Assembly: GCF_011764445.1 (NCBI RefSeq)
Contig: NZ_BLPG01000001.1
Coordinates: 7,333,001-7,397,000 of the forward strand
Source: Phytohabitans rumicis
GTDB taxonomy: Bacteria; Actinomycetota; Actinomycetes; Mycobacteriales; Micromonosporaceae
Length of the DNA: 64,000 bases
Reading direction: 5' to 3'
This document shows, one piece after another, positions 8,025 to 18,092 of this stretch; position 1 is the first letter of the stretch; every line of letters begins with the position of its first letter. The notes beneath the pieces are model-generated. The model saw only the letters and a program-made list of their open reading frames with translations. It was not told where the DNA came from and did no database searches. A program made the translations under genes and the position numbers.

Positions 8025-9634
8025 TCAACGGGTGGTGGCCATCCCGCGCTCGATGGCGTAACGGGCGGCCTGGGTGCGGGAGGTGACACCGAGCTTGTGG
8101 TAGATGTTCGTCAGGTGCCGGCCGACCGTGCGGTCGCTGATGAACAACTGCTCGCCGATCTCCCGGTTGGAGCGTCCTTCGGCGACGAGCGTCAGCACCT
8201 CGCACTCGCGCCGGCTCAGTCCGTCGGGCGCCTCCGCACCCGGCCGGGGGACGCCCAGCAGCTCGTACGCCTCTTGCGCCCGTGTGTCCTCCGCGGCGGC
8301 GGACGCCTCATCGCCGAGTGCCCTGTATGTCTCGGCCAGGCGGGTGCAGGTGGTGGCGACGTCGTGGGTCGCGCCGATCCCGTGCCAGCGCCGGCAGGCG
8401 TCGCGCAGCACCGGAAGGGCCTGCTCGGCGTGGCCTTCGGCCAGCAGCATTGCGCCGCGCGCACCGGCCGCCATCGCCTGCAGCCCGGAGGTGGCATAGG
8501 TCGCTGCCGTCGCCGCGAGCTCGGAGGCTGCGGCCGACGCGTCGCCCGGTCGTCCCGCGGCAACCGCGATCTCGACCGCGGCAGCGCACAACGGCGCCCT
8601 GCGCAGCCAATCGCTGCCCACGGCCGTCAGGGCGGTGCGCACGGACGTCGCGGCTCCCGCGGCGTCGCCACCCAGGAGCTGCAGCAGGGCCCGACCCGGC
8701 TGCGGGTCGCGCCCACGGGCGTGCGCCTCGTCGTAGGCGCCTGCGGCGCTCGGGTCGCCGCGCAGCCGGCGCGCCTCGGCCACGACGTACCATGCCTCGG
8801 CGGCATAGTCGATCCGGTTGGCATCGAGGTCCGGCACGACCTGCAGCGCTGTGCGCTCGGCGTCGTTCCACCTGCCGTGGATGAGGTGGAGCTGAGCCCG
8901 GTGCACCGCGCACAGACCCCGAACGCCACCGCCGCGGGGAATGTGGCCAACCACCGCTCGGCCAGGTCGGTCCACCGAGCCATCCGGCGGACGTCGACGA
9001 CCTCGTGGCACGCCGTGATGGTGTGGCAGTAGAGGGTGCCGGACACGAACGGGGCGAGCTCGCCATCCAGGACGGCGATCATCGCCTCGTCGAGCAGCCT
9101 CAGCCCGTCGATCACATGGCCCGACCTGATCAGCGCGCGACCCTCGCCGTTGAGGCCAATGGCCACCAGGTCGGGCTGACCGAGCCGACGGCCGAGGTCC
9201 CGCACCTGGCGTGCCGCATCCACCGCCGCCGCCGGCTGCCCGGCCTGCAGGCTCGGCTCCACCCCCGTCAGATGCAGCAGCAGCCCGTGCACCGGGCACA
9301 CCGGGACACCCTCCAGCAGGTGTCCGGCGCGGCCGATCCACCCCATGCCCTGCGGCTCGTCGCCCCGCGCCAGGTGCAAGACGCCCAGCACCAGGGCGGC
9401 CCCTGCGGCCTCCACCGGTCGGGAGTCAGCCAGGAACGCGTCGCATGCCGCGGCGCTGAGCCGCAGGTTGTCCTCGATGCGGCCGAGCCACCACACGGCA
9501 TCTGCATAGTCGGCGAGGTCGTCCGCGGCGAGTTGCCCGGTCGGGACGGCGTCGAAGCGCAACGCGGCGGTCGCCCAGTCGCGCGCCGCGTAGGCCTCCC
9601 GCGCCTGGGTCAGGCTGTGCATGTGCTCGTCCAC
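8025..9634 (-). CDS. LuxR-family regulator with TPR-like N-terminal region, 1-base shift
   Basis: After restoring one base the protein has 536 residues. About 450 residues are helical TPR-like repeats (LTQAREAYAARDWATAALRF, ARGDEPQGMGWIGRAGHLLE). The LuxR helix-turn-helix is at the C-terminus (LSRRECEVLTLVAEGRSNREIG, DRTVGRHLTNIYHKLGV). The frame breaks at the CCCC run 8917-8920; one extra base gives VAFGGLCAVHRAQ and joins both parts. Start: GTG 9634 with GGAGG about 7 bp upstream; ATG 9622 is an alternative. A truncated relative of its N-terminus is at 22981. Confidence 0.82.
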
Positions 9635-9863
9635 CCGCTGTCCTCCACCGACGGTCAACACGCTACCCACCGCTATCCCCACCCTCAGCCCATTCAGGCA
9701 CTCTCGTGCCCAATCCCGTGGGTCACGATCGGCCAGGCGGCCCCTGCAACGGCTGGGGCGGGTGTTCACGAACATTCGCGCAGGACGGGCCGACGAGGAG
9801 CGCCGAAAATTGGCGAACATCTGGCTCCCATTCTCGCGAACGAAACCACGGGTGCATCATCGG

Positions 9864-10181
9864 ATGGTGCAGGTGTTGGTGCTGTACTTCGCGAGCTGTC
9901 CGAACTGGCCCGAAGCCGGGCGACGGGTCCGGCACGCCCTCGACCAGGTAGGTCACCCAGAGACGGCCGTGACGTTCGTCCCGGTGGAGACCGACGCCGA
10001 GGCAGCGGCCCTCGGCTTGCGAGGCTCGCCAACCATCACCGTCGACGGCGAGGACCTGTTCCCGGCCGTCCTACCACCGGCCGGGCTGAGCTGCCGGATT
10101 TACCCCACGACAAGCGGCCCGGCCGGGGTTCCCGACCTGCCAGACCTCATCGCGGCACTTCGAGAAAGGGCACGCCGATGA
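9864..10181 (+). CDS. thioredoxin-like small protein
   Basis: 105 residues. The N-terminus VQVLVLYFASCPNWPEAG is a thioredoxin-fold beta strand ending in a CPxW motif with a single Cys. LRGSPTITVDGEDLFP is the cis-proline loop region. Such proteins often accompany organomercurial or other metal operons in actinomycetes. It overlaps the next gene by 4 bp (ATGA). It may hold or transfer a thiol-reactive ligand, but only the fold is supported. Confidence 0.65.
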   Translation: MVQVLVLYFASCPNWPEAGRRVRHALDQVGHPETAVTFVPVETDAEAAALGLRGSPTITVDGEDLFPAVLPPAGLSCRIYPTTSGPAGVPDLPDLIAALRERARR

Positions 10182-10414
10182 CCGCCCAGACCCCGCCCGT
10201 CACCGAACTGCGCCGATGCGGCTGCTGCGACCGGGACCGACCCGCCGGCAAGGTCGCCGAACTGGGCAACACCCCCGGGGTGTACATCTGCGCAGGGTGC
10301 GCCCTGTGGGCAGCACGCCGTGCCGGACTGCTGTCCGCCCTGGCTGACGTCCGTTACCCAGGAAGGCGGCTACTGCGATCCTGGCGGCACCGGCGAGGCA
10401 ACCCGCGACGGTGA
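10178..10414 (+). CDS. small zinc-ribbon-like protein
   Basis: 78 residues with two CxxC pairs (RRCGCCDRDR and YICAGCALW) spaced like a four-Cys zinc ribbon, followed by an Arg-rich tail. It is translationally coupled to the thioredoxin-like gene through ATGA. No specific function can be assigned. Confidence 0.55.
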   Translation: MTAQTPPVTELRRCGCCDRDRPAGKVAELGNTPGVYICAGCALWAARRAGLLSALADVRYPGRRLLRSWRHRRGNPRR

Positions 10415-10534
10415 GGAATCGGCCCCTTCACCGCGAAGGTGGCCGCCGCGCCGCGAGGTCACGTCCTTATCTTGGCGAGAACCTGGCGGTGACCGGAGTC
10501 GACCGGTCGCTGTCGACCAGATCGGCCGAGGTGT

Positions 10535-11625
10535 TCAGGCTGTGACGATGATGCTGAGGCTCCAGCGGAGTACGGGTGACGGGCAGGGCGTCGGTAGGTG
10601 GTTGCACGGGTCGTCTGTGGTGGTGGACATTGCGGTTTGTCCGGCTGCAGTCGCGAGGTAGCGGGCGACGAGCGGCTGGCCGGTGGGGTAGCCACCGACG
10701 ACATCGCGCTCGACGATGACCCCATTTGCGGCGGTCCTCGGTGGGAGGTAGGCGCTGGGCAGGCTGACCACGAGCGTGTCGCCGACACGCAGCCGCTCTG
10801 TGCTCTGGTTGTCGGCTGTGGTCACGGTGATGGTCTGACCCGTGTCGGGTACGTCGACGACGTTGACGTGCAGTGTCCACAGTGTGGTGGGCAGGGCGCA
10901 TGGGGGCGAGGTATGCAAGCAGGCGTAGTCCGTGCGCGTCGTTATGTCGACCGGGCCTGCCGCTACAGCGTGGTACGACGCGGCGAGGGGTTGTCCGGTG
11001 GGATAGCCGCCGCTGGTCGACAGTTGCGCGAGGCCGGGGCCGCTGACCGTTGGGGAAGGAAGTCGGGTCCAAGGGCTACGCCGAGCGTCTGCCCGACGAG
11101 CAGGGTGACGGTGCGCTGGTTGTCGGCCTGGGTGACCGTGACGTCAACCCCGCTGGGCGGCGTCGCACTCGTGGGTCCGGAACTGGGCGGCGTGGACGTG
11201 TCGTTCCCGCAGCTCAGGGCGGGAGCCGGAGCGAGGCCAGATAGCTGCGCGCCGAAGGTGGTCGATGCCGCGGGGGCGAGCACTCCGTTGTACGAGGCGT
11301 TGACCGCCGTCACGGTGGTGCCGGTCGTGCTGACAGCGGCGTTCCATGCCGCTACGACGCGCTGGCCGGTGCCGAGGGTCCAGGTCACGGTCCATTTCGT
11401 GGCGGTCGTCGCCGAGGTGTTGGTAACCGTGACGGAAACGACTTGACCGCCGGTTGCCCCGGTGCCCCATTGCGAGTCGATGCGCGCGGTGGCACGGCAC
11501 CCGCCGTCCCCGGGGGTAGACGCTGCCGCGCCGGCCACCGCCGAGGTCATCACGGCGGCGGCAAGCAGACCCGTGCCCGCCACGATCCCACACACGGCCA
11601 GGGTCGACCGCCTGGATACAGCCAT
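10535..11625 (-). CDS. secreted CBM2 protein with two repeated beta domains, 1-base shift
   Basis: 363 residues after correction. A signal peptide (MAVSRRSTLAVCGIVAGTG) is followed by a family 2 carbohydrate-binding module (GCRATARIDSQWGTGATGG to LAPAPALSCG) with the framing Cys pair. Then come two copies of a domain of about 110 residues: DVTVTQADNQRTVTLLVG and ITVTTADNQSTERLRVGDTL, each with a GGYPTGQPL motif and a Cys pair. These repeats resemble chagasin-like beta domains only loosely. The frame breaks at the GGGG run 11052-11055; one base restores LPPTVSGPGLAQLS. It probably binds cellulose outside the cell. Confidence 0.8.
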
Positions 11626-11789
11626 GACAACCAACCCTTCCCATCCCAGAACGAGGGCCCCGGCCATGCGTCGAGGCCGACAACTAACGATGGGCCAGAA
11701 CGCCCGCCCGACGCCGCGAACCAGAGCACCAATACCGTAATGCGCCCGACATCGAGATCGCCAGACGTCAATGTATCGATGCCGGCGCC

Positions 11790-11936
11790 TACGCTCGCAC
11801 TCCGCGGGTTACTGCACACAGCGCTGGTGAGCTTGCCAGGCTTGGATTTCTTGATCGGCGCGGTGAAGGTGCCTGCCTCGCCCTCGTAGCCCAGGTCAGC
11901 GAGGGCGGCAAGATCGTCCCCAGTCCATTCGGTCAA
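11790..11936 (-). pseudogene. transposase fragment (DDE_Tnp_4/IS5-like)
   Basis: About 45 residues (LAALADLGYEGEAGTF, APIKKSKPGKLTS) match the region of DDE transposases that usually reads DLGYEG...P.KK..G.LT before the final Glu. No other part of a transposase is present on either side. It is a scar between the CBM2 gene and the P-type ATPase. Confidence 0.6.
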
Positions 11937-11984
11937 CGCGGCCCCGAATCTCGGGACCGGCCTTGAGACAGGTGAGGTGATCCG

Positions 11985-14148
11985 CTACCGCCGCGCGTTG
12001 CGATCGGGCGCGGTGGTTTGTGCCGCGGCGGTGGTGGCTGGCTGGCAGCAGGCGCAACCCGGCTCGCACCCGCACCCGTCCGGCTCGTCCGGGGTGGAGG
12101 CGGCCGCCGCACTTAGGGTCAGCATCGTGCGCGCACCGGCCGACCCCGCGCCCGCCGCGGCGGGGGTGTAGCGGCGGCGAGGACGGCCTGTTTGGCCGGC
12201 TCCGATGCTGGCGTCTGAGTGGCGGCCGTGGCGGGCGGTAGCGCGACGGTGCGGGCGGCGCGGACGGCGTTGGCGATGACCACGACCTCGGCCAGTTCGT
12301 GGATGAACACGACGGTGGCCAGGCCGAGCACGCCGACGGCGGCGAGCGGGATCAGGGCGCCGATGATGAGCATCGACAGGCCCACGTTCTGCAGCATGAT
12401 CCACCGCGCGCGGCGGGCATGGCCCAGCAGTTGAGGCAGATGCCGCAAGTCTTCGCCCATCAACGCCACGTCGGCGGTTTCGATGGCCACGTCGGTCCCC
12501 ATCGCGCCCATGGCGATGCCGACGTCGGCGGTGGCCAGGGCGGGGGCGTCGTTGATGCCGTCGCCGACCATCGCAATGCCGCCCGAACCGCGCCGCAGCC
12601 GGCCGATCAGGTCGGCCTTGTCCTGCGGGCGTAGGTCGGCGTGCACGGCGGTGATGCCGGCCGCAGCGGCCAGGGCCTGAGCGGTGCGCGGGTTGTCGCC
12701 GGTGAGCATCGCCACCGACACACCCAGCTTCCGCAACGCCGCAACGGTGTCGGCGGCCTCGCCGCGCAATTCGTCCCGCACCGCGAGGACACCGATCGGG
12801 GTGCCGTCCTGTTCGACCACCACCACGGTCGCGCCGGCGGTTTGCAGCCGGGTCACGTCCGTGTTCAGCGCGGCGGGGTCGACGAAGCCGGGCCGGCCGA
12901 GCCGTACCGGTACGCCGTCCAGCGTGCCGACAAGGCCGGCGCCGGCGACGGCTTGCACGTCCTGGGCCGGGGCAGGCGTGTCGATCTCGGCCAGGACCGC
13001 CTTGGCGAGGGGTGTTCGCTGCGCGCCTCCAACGAGGCGGCGACGTGCAGCACCTGCTGTCGGCTGAACCCGTTGGCCGGCACGACCTCGACGACGCGAG
13101 GCTGGTTGCGGGTCAGGGTGCCGGTCTTGTCCAACGCGACCACGCGGATGCGGCCCAGGCGTTCCACGGCAAGGCCACCCTTGACCAGGGCCCCGGTCCG
13201 GCTGGACGCCCCGATCGCGGCGACCACCGTCAACGGCACCGCGATGGCCAGAGCGCATGGCGACGCGGCGACCAGCACGATCAATGCCCGCTCGATCCAC
13301 ACCCGGGGGTCGTCGAGCAGGCTGCCGGCCACCGCGATCACGGTGGCCAGCAGCATGATGCCGGGTACCAGCGGCCGGGCGATCCGGTCGGCCAGCCGCT
13401 GCCCGGCCCCCTTGCGTTCCTGGGCCTGCTCCACGATGTGCACGATGCGGGCCAGGGAGCTGTCCGCCGCCACCGCGGTGACCTCGACCTCGACCACGCC
13501 GCCGCCGTTGATCGCCCCCGCGTAGACGACGTCGCCGGCGCTTGCCTCCACCGGTACCGACTCGCCGGTGATCGCGGACAGGTCCAACACGGTGCGCCCG
13601 GAACGCAGCACGCCGTCGGTCGCGGCGCGCTCGCCGGGGCGCAGCACCAGCACGTCACCGACCCGCAGTTGCTGGGGGTCCACCAATATCTCGGCGCCGC
13701 TGCGCAGTACCGTCGCGGTGCGCGGCACCAGGTCCAGCAGCGCCCGCAACCCGCGGCGGGTGCGGGTGACCGCGTACTCTTCCAGGCCCTCGGCGATGGA
13801 GAACAGCACGCCGAGCATCGCCGCCTCGGCGATCTTGCCCAACGCCACCGCGCCGATCGCGGCGATCATCATCAGGGTGGCCACCCCGATCTTGCCGCGT
13901 AGCAGCCGGCGGATCGCGCCGGGCACGAACGACGCGGCGCCGACCACAGCCGAGCCGAGCTCCAGTACCGTCGTGGCGGTGTCGAACCCGGCTCGCCCGA
14001 CGCCCCAACCGGCCGCCAGCAAGACCGCCGCAACGGCGGCCAGCTGCAGCTCGCGGACCTGCCACCACCGGCCCTGCCCGTCGTCGTGATGGTCGTCGGT
14101 GGTGGAGGTGTTCGTGGAGACCTCGTCACCGCAGCAGTCGGCACCCAT
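11985..14148 (-). CDS. heavy-metal P1B-type ATPase, CtpG-like, two 1-base shifts
   Basis: 721 residues after adding two bases. In order: CC near the N-terminus (MGADCCGDE), TM helices, TGES phosphatase loop (DLSAITGESVPVEA), ion-site motif SPCALAIAVP, phosphorylation motif DKTGTLT, TGDNPRTAQALA and MVGDGINDAPALA. It ends in a Cys-rich tail (GCGCEPGCACCQP). Frame breaks are at GGGG 13009-13012 (restores EHPLAKAVL) and GGGGG 12162-12166 (restores the Cys tail). It should pump soft divalent cations (Cd, Pb, Zn, Co) out of the cell. It overlaps the CmtR-like gene by one base, the arrangement seen with ctpG and cmtR in Mycobacterium tuberculosis. Confidence 0.88.
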
Positions 14149-14525
14149 CAGCGCGTGACCTCCTTCACGCCGGCAACGCCGTACCCCAGTCCCTCCACAT
14201 GAATGGCAGCGTCCGCACCTTCGGGCGCGCACGCCGGATCCACCGTCAACACCAAACTCAGCAGATCACCCAATGCGTGTCCGAGCCGCCGGTCGGCCAG
14301 CTCGTAGCGCATTCGCCGGCCCTGCGGCACCGCCACCACCAGGCCACACCCACGCAGGCAGGCCAGGTGATTGGACACGATCTGCCGTGACACCCCCAGC
14401 AGGTCCGCCAGATCCGCCGGATAGGCCGGGGCCTCCCGCAAGGCCAGCAGCAGCCGTGCCCGCGTCGGATCCGACAGGGCATGCCCGAACCGGGCCAGCA
14501 CCTGCCCGTACGACACCGTCTCCAT
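14148..14525 (-). CDS. cmtR: ArsR/SmtB-family Cd/Pb sensor, CmtR-like
   Basis: 125 residues with a winged helix (PADLADLLGVSRQIVSNHL). The CmtR-defining motif ACLRGCGLV places two metal-binding Cys four residues apart at the end of the recognition helix. A third candidate ligand Cys (DPACAPEG) lies near the C-terminus, as Cys102 does in CmtR. Metal binding should release DNA and switch on the downstream ATPase, which starts on the last base of this gene's stop codon. A palindrome 28 bp upstream is the likely operator. Confidence 0.87.
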   Translation of the reverse strand: METVSYGQVLARFGHALSDPTRARLLLALREAPAYPADLADLLGVSRQIVSNHLACLRGCGLVVAVPQGRRMRYELADRRLGHALGDLLSLVLTVDPACAPEGADAAIHVEGLGYGVAGVKEVTR

Positions 14526-14552
14526 AACTCATGAGAGTACAGCGAACTCTGG

Positions 14553-14570
14553 ATACAGCAAATCCTGTAT
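14553..14570. promoter_or_regulatory. 18-bp palindrome, probable CmtR-like operator
   Basis: ATACAGCAAATCCTGTAT has perfect 6-bp arms (ATACAG/CTGTAT) around a 6-bp centre. It lies 28 bp upstream of the sensor gene in AT-richer sequence, where its promoter should be. Confidence 0.6.
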
Positions 14571-14916
14571 TAGGGTGCTTGCGGTCGTGAAGCGGCGTTG
14601 AGCCCCGCCATCGCCGCAGTCGTATGTCATCGTGTCGGGGGCACAGGCCGTCATCGATCACCGGTACGCCGCCCTTGGGCGTACGGCTGATCAGCCAGAG
14701 TCGCCAGGCCCGGCGCAGATATGGGCCGGAGTGTCCGGCAGCGGCTCACATGCGCGCTCCCACCCCCGATGCGGTCCCAGCCGCCACCGGGGCACTGACG
14801 CAGCGCCCGGGTCGTAAACCGCACCCGCTCTCCCTTCGCCCATCAGCGAAGCAGCTCAGCAGCGGCCCGGCTCGGCCATGTGACCATGGCCGAGCCGGGT
14901 GAACGGGCGACCGCCG
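14571..14916. other. non-coding stretch, no feature seen
   Basis: About 345 bp between the CmtR operator and the VKOR stop. Short open frames exist on both strands but none has a recognisable domain or ribosome site. Confidence 0.5.
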
Positions 14917-15554
14917 TCACAACAAGGTGCGCCAGTACGTCCAGAACGCCTCGCCGATCAGCAGGGTCAGGATGAGCAGCCACGCCACCGGGATCGCGGT
15001 GTGCAGGCGGGTGACGGCGGTGACCGCCGGCCGCCAGGAGGCGGGGCCGGGAGGTGGCCGCGGTCGAGGTTGTGCAGTGTGGTGTAGCTGAACACGATGA
15101 TCGTGACCACCCACACGACCATGCAGTACGGGCACAGCGCGCCGATCCGGTAGAGGCTTTGTACGAACAGCCAGTGCACCAACCCGATGCCGAGGATCGT
15201 GCCGGCCTGCATGCTGAGCCACCACCAGCGGGGCAGCCGGATCCCTCCGAGTACGGCGACGCCGGTGGCGACCACCACTGGAAACATGGCCACGCCGAGC
15301 AGCGGGTTGGGAAAGCCGAACACTTCAGCCTGCGGAGTGTTCATGACCGACCCGCAGGACAGGATCGGGTTGATCGAGCAACTGGGCGTGTAGCCGGGAT
15401 CGCGCAGCAGCGCGATCTTCTCCACGATCAGGACGAATGCGGCGACGCCGCCGAGCAGCCCGCCGACGGTCAGGACCCAGCCGACCAGCCGGTCGCTGAT
15501 CGGGCTCCCTCTGAGGACCGACAAGATCACAGGACGGCTCGCGCAACTCGCCAC
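14917..15554 (-). CDS. vitamin K epoxide reductase family (VKOR) protein, 1-base shift
   Basis: About 212 residues after correction, with a four- to five-TM bundle. The loop Cys pair lies in PSCSINPILSCGSVMNTPQ, which also carries the family's conserved Ser/Asn-Pro context (FGFPNPLLG). The quinone-side CXXC is ALCPYCMVVW. The frame breaks at GGG 15049-15051 (or the GGGG just before). One base restores ASWRPAVTAV and the last TM (PVAWLLILTLLIGEAFW). VKORs oxidise a DsbA-like partner and pass electrons to quinone. The start is uncertain: GTG 15554 has AGGAG upstream; GTG 15530 is possible. It is the last gene of the sulfur operon. Confidence 0.8.
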
Positions 15555-15576
15555 GATCGGCGCGTGGGACTCCTTC

Positions 15577-16806
15577 TCAGCCGCGCAGGTCCGAATCCTC
15601 ACCGGCTGATTCCACGGCCGCACAGAGCCGTTCGCGTTCGGCGTCGGAGTGCCGTCTGCGCGCGGCCGTGGCGAGCAGGTTGGCTGCTTGGTCGACGTCG
15701 GCGGTGGTGGTCCATCGGCCTAGCGACAGGCGTATCGCCCCGAGCGCGCGGTCGCGGTCGAGGCTCATGGCGGTCAGGACGGGTGAGGGTTCGGTGATAC
15801 CGCTGTGGCAGGCGGATCCGGTGGAGGCGGCCAGTTGGGGGACGGCGGCGAGCAGCTCGGTTCCTGGTACGCCGGTGATGCTGATGTTGAGGGTGTTGGG
15901 CAACCGCTGATCGGCATGCCCGTGGAGGTGTATCCGGTCGGGCAGGGCGGTGTTGAGGGCCTGGTGGAGCCGGTCCCGCAGCTCGGTCAGTCGGGACAGT
16001 TCGCTGTCGAGGTTGGCGCGGCTGAGGTTGGCGGCGGTGCCGAGCGCGACGGCGTAGGGGACGTTCTCGGTGCCCGCGCGGAGGCCGTGTTCTTGTCCGC
16101 CGCCGTAGATGATGGGTTCCAGGGTCAGGCCGGGGCGCCGGTATAGGGCGGCGATGCCCTTGGGCGCGTACATCTTGTGCCCGACCAAGGTGACCAGGTC
16201 GACACCGAGCGCGTCGACGTCGATGGGTATTTTGCCGGCGGCTTGGGCGGCGTCGGTGTGTATTACCGCGCCGTGGGTGTGGGCGATGGCGGCGAGTTCG
16301 GCGATCGGCTGGATGGTGCCGGTCTCGTTGTTGGCCAGCATGATCGACACGAGGGCGGTGCGTGGAGTGATCGCCGCGTGCAGGTCGGCCGGGTCGACTA
16401 GGCCGTGGGCGTCGACGGGCAGGACGGTGACCTTGATGCCGTGCAGGCGGTGCAGGGCTTGGCAGGTGGCCAGCACGGCGGGATGCTCGGTGGCCTGGGT
16501 GATCACATGCCGCCGGTGGTCGGGGGCGGCGAGGACGGTGCCGCGGATGGCGAGGTTGTCGGCCTCGGACCCGGAGCCGGTGAACACGATCCCGGTCGGG
16601 TCGGCGCCGATAAGCGCCGCAACTTGTGTACGGGCGGTGGCGAGCGCTGCGGCGGGGGCGGTGGCGTAGCGGTGGGCGCTGGACGGGTTGCCGAAGCCGG
16701 TGGCCAGGTAGGGCCGCATCGCGGTGACCACGGCCGGGTCGATGGGTGTGGTGGCGTTGTAGTCCAGGTAGATCGGCTCGCCGTCCAGGCCGGGATGCGT
16801 GCTCAT
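15577..16806 (-). CDS. cysteine desulfurase, NifS/IscS type
   Basis: 409 residues. Key features: LDYNATTPIDPAV at the N-terminus, TEHPAVL with the PLP-stacking His, HTDAAQAAGKIP with the cofactor Asp, Schiff-base Lys about 211 (VGHKMYAPKG) and persulfide Cys about 333 (TGSACHSG). It converts cysteine to alanine plus enzyme-bound persulfide. The ATG at 16806 follows GAAGAGG and starts 6 bp after the MFS stop. With persulfide-handling genes upstream and VKOR downstream, it belongs to a sulfane-sulfur operon rather than an Fe-S cluster operon. Confidence 0.92.
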   Translation of the reverse strand: MSTHPGLDGEPIYLDYNATTPIDPAVVTAMRPYLATGFGNPSSAHRYATAPAAALATARTQVAALIGADPTGIVFTGSGSEADNLAIRGTVLAAPDHRRHVITQATEHPAVLATCQALHRLHGIKVTVLPVDAHGLVDPADLHAAITPRTALVSIMLANNETGTIQPIAELAAIAHTHGAVIHTDAAQAAGKIPIDVDALGVDLVTLVGHKMYAPKGIAALYRRPGLTLEPIIYGGGQEHGLRAGTENVPYAVALGTAANLSRANLDSELSRLTELRDRLHQALNTALPDRIHLHGHADQRLPNTLNISITGVPGTELLAAVPQLAASTGSACHSGITEPSPVLTAMSLDRDRALGAIRLSLGRWTTTADVDQAANLLATAARRRHSDAERERLCAAVESAGEDSDLRG

Positions 16807-16811
16807 CCTCT

Positions 16812-18092
16812 TCACCCCTTCGTTGAGGCTGGTGCCGGGTGGCGCTGGTGGGTCTCGTACATGCGGATCGCGACGATGATGCCGGAGGCGGCGGTGATCG
16901 CGGCGACGAGCCAGATCGCCGCTCGTAGGCCGAGCAGGTCGGCGGTGATCCCGGCGATCAGGGCGCCGGCGACGTAGCCGAGGTCGCGCCAGAGCCGGTA
17001 GACGCCGACGGCGCGGGCCCGCCAGGTGGGGTGGGCGACGTCGCCGATGACGGCGAGCAGGACCGGGTACACCATGGCGGTGCCAAGGCCCATCAGGACG
17101 GCGGCGATCGCCCACACCGCGAAGTCGGTGGTGGCGGCGACCAGCGCGATCCCGGCGGCCTGCACCAGCATGCCGGCGGCGATGAGCCATTTGCGACCCC
17201 ACCGGTCCGACAGTCCGCCGGTGATCATTTGCCCGAAACCCCAGACTCCCGGATACAGGGCGACGAGGACGCCGATGCGGGCGACGCCGAGGCCGGACGT
17301 GGCGAACAGGATCGGAAACAGGCCCCAGGCGAGGCTGTCGTTGAGGTTGTTCACCAGCCCGGCCTGGCTGGCGGCGGACAGGGCCTTGTCGCGGAAGCTG
17401 GTGAGGGTGAAGATTTGCCGACCGGGCAGGGCGTCGTCGTGCTCGCCGTGGCGCGGGATGTGGGTGCGGGCCTCGTGCCGGGCGTGGTGGACGGTCTCCT
17501 TGACAAACAGCGTCGACAGGCCCAAACCCAGGGCGGCGAAGGCGAGCCCGAGCAGGAACGGCGCCGGACGCAGCCCGTGTTCGGCGGCCAGAGCGCCGGT
17601 CGCCGCCGAGGTGGCGGCGAGGGCGAGGTAGCCGGCGGCCTCGTTGAAGCCCATGGCCAGGCCACGGCGGGCCGGGCCGACGAGGTCGATCTTCATGACG
17701 ATGGTGGTGGACCAGGTCAGGCCCTGGTTGACGCCGAGCAGGACGTTCGCGGCGATGACCCACCACCACGACGGCGCCCAGATCAGCAGCACGGGCACGG
17801 GCAGGCCGATCAGCCACCCCGCGACGAGGACCGGTTTGCGGCCGTAGCGGTCCGACAGCGCACCGGCGGCCAGGTTCGTCAGTGCCTTGGTGACGCCGAA
17901 CGCGACGATGAAGGTCAGCGACGCGGTGAACGCGCCGATGCCGAACACCTGGTCGGCCAGCAGCGGCAGCACCGTGCGCTCCTGGCCGATCATCCCGCCG
18001 ACCAGGGCGTTGACCGCGACCAGGAGGATGAACTGGGGCAGATTTTCGCGCAGGCCCAGCCGCGGCGGTGCCGGGCTTGCGGTGGTGGTCAT
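16812..18092 (-). CDS. MFS transporter
   Basis: 426 residues with twelve predicted TM segments and two MFS signature loops (GALSDRYGRKPVLVAGW after TM2 and GGLSDRWGRKWLIAAGM after TM8). Its ATG overlaps the stop of the persulfide-dioxygenase fusion (ATGA), tying it to that operon. The transported compound is unknown; an inorganic sulfur species is a reasonable guess from context. Confidence 0.85.
   Translation of the reverse strand: MTTTASPAPPRLGLRENLPQFILLVAVNALVGGMIGQERTVLPLLADQVFGIGAFTASLTFIVAFGVTKALTNLAAGALSDRYGRKPVLVAGWLIGLPVPVLLIWAPSWWWVIAANVLLGVNQGLTWSTTIVMKIDLVGPARRGLAMGFNEAAGYLALAATSAATGALAAEHGLRPAPFLLGLAFAALGLGLSTLFVKETVHHARHEARTHIPRHGEHDDALPGRQIFTLTSFRDKALSAASQAGLVNNLNDSLAWGLFPILFATSGLGVARIGVLVALYPGVWGFGQMITGGLSDRWGRKWLIAAGMLVQAAGIALVAATTDFAVWAIAAVLMGLGTAMVYPVLLAVIGDVAHPTWRARAVGVYRLWRDLGYVAGALIAGITADLLGLRAAIWLVAAITAASGIIVAIRMYETHQRHPAPASTKG

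Noticed and set aside
16807-17817. Long open frame upstream of the cysteine desulfurase start, which would give a 746-residue protein
   Set aside because: It lies opposite-frame within the MFS gene, is Arg/Pro-rich without motifs, and ATG 16806 has a proper ribosome site and the normal family N-terminus.
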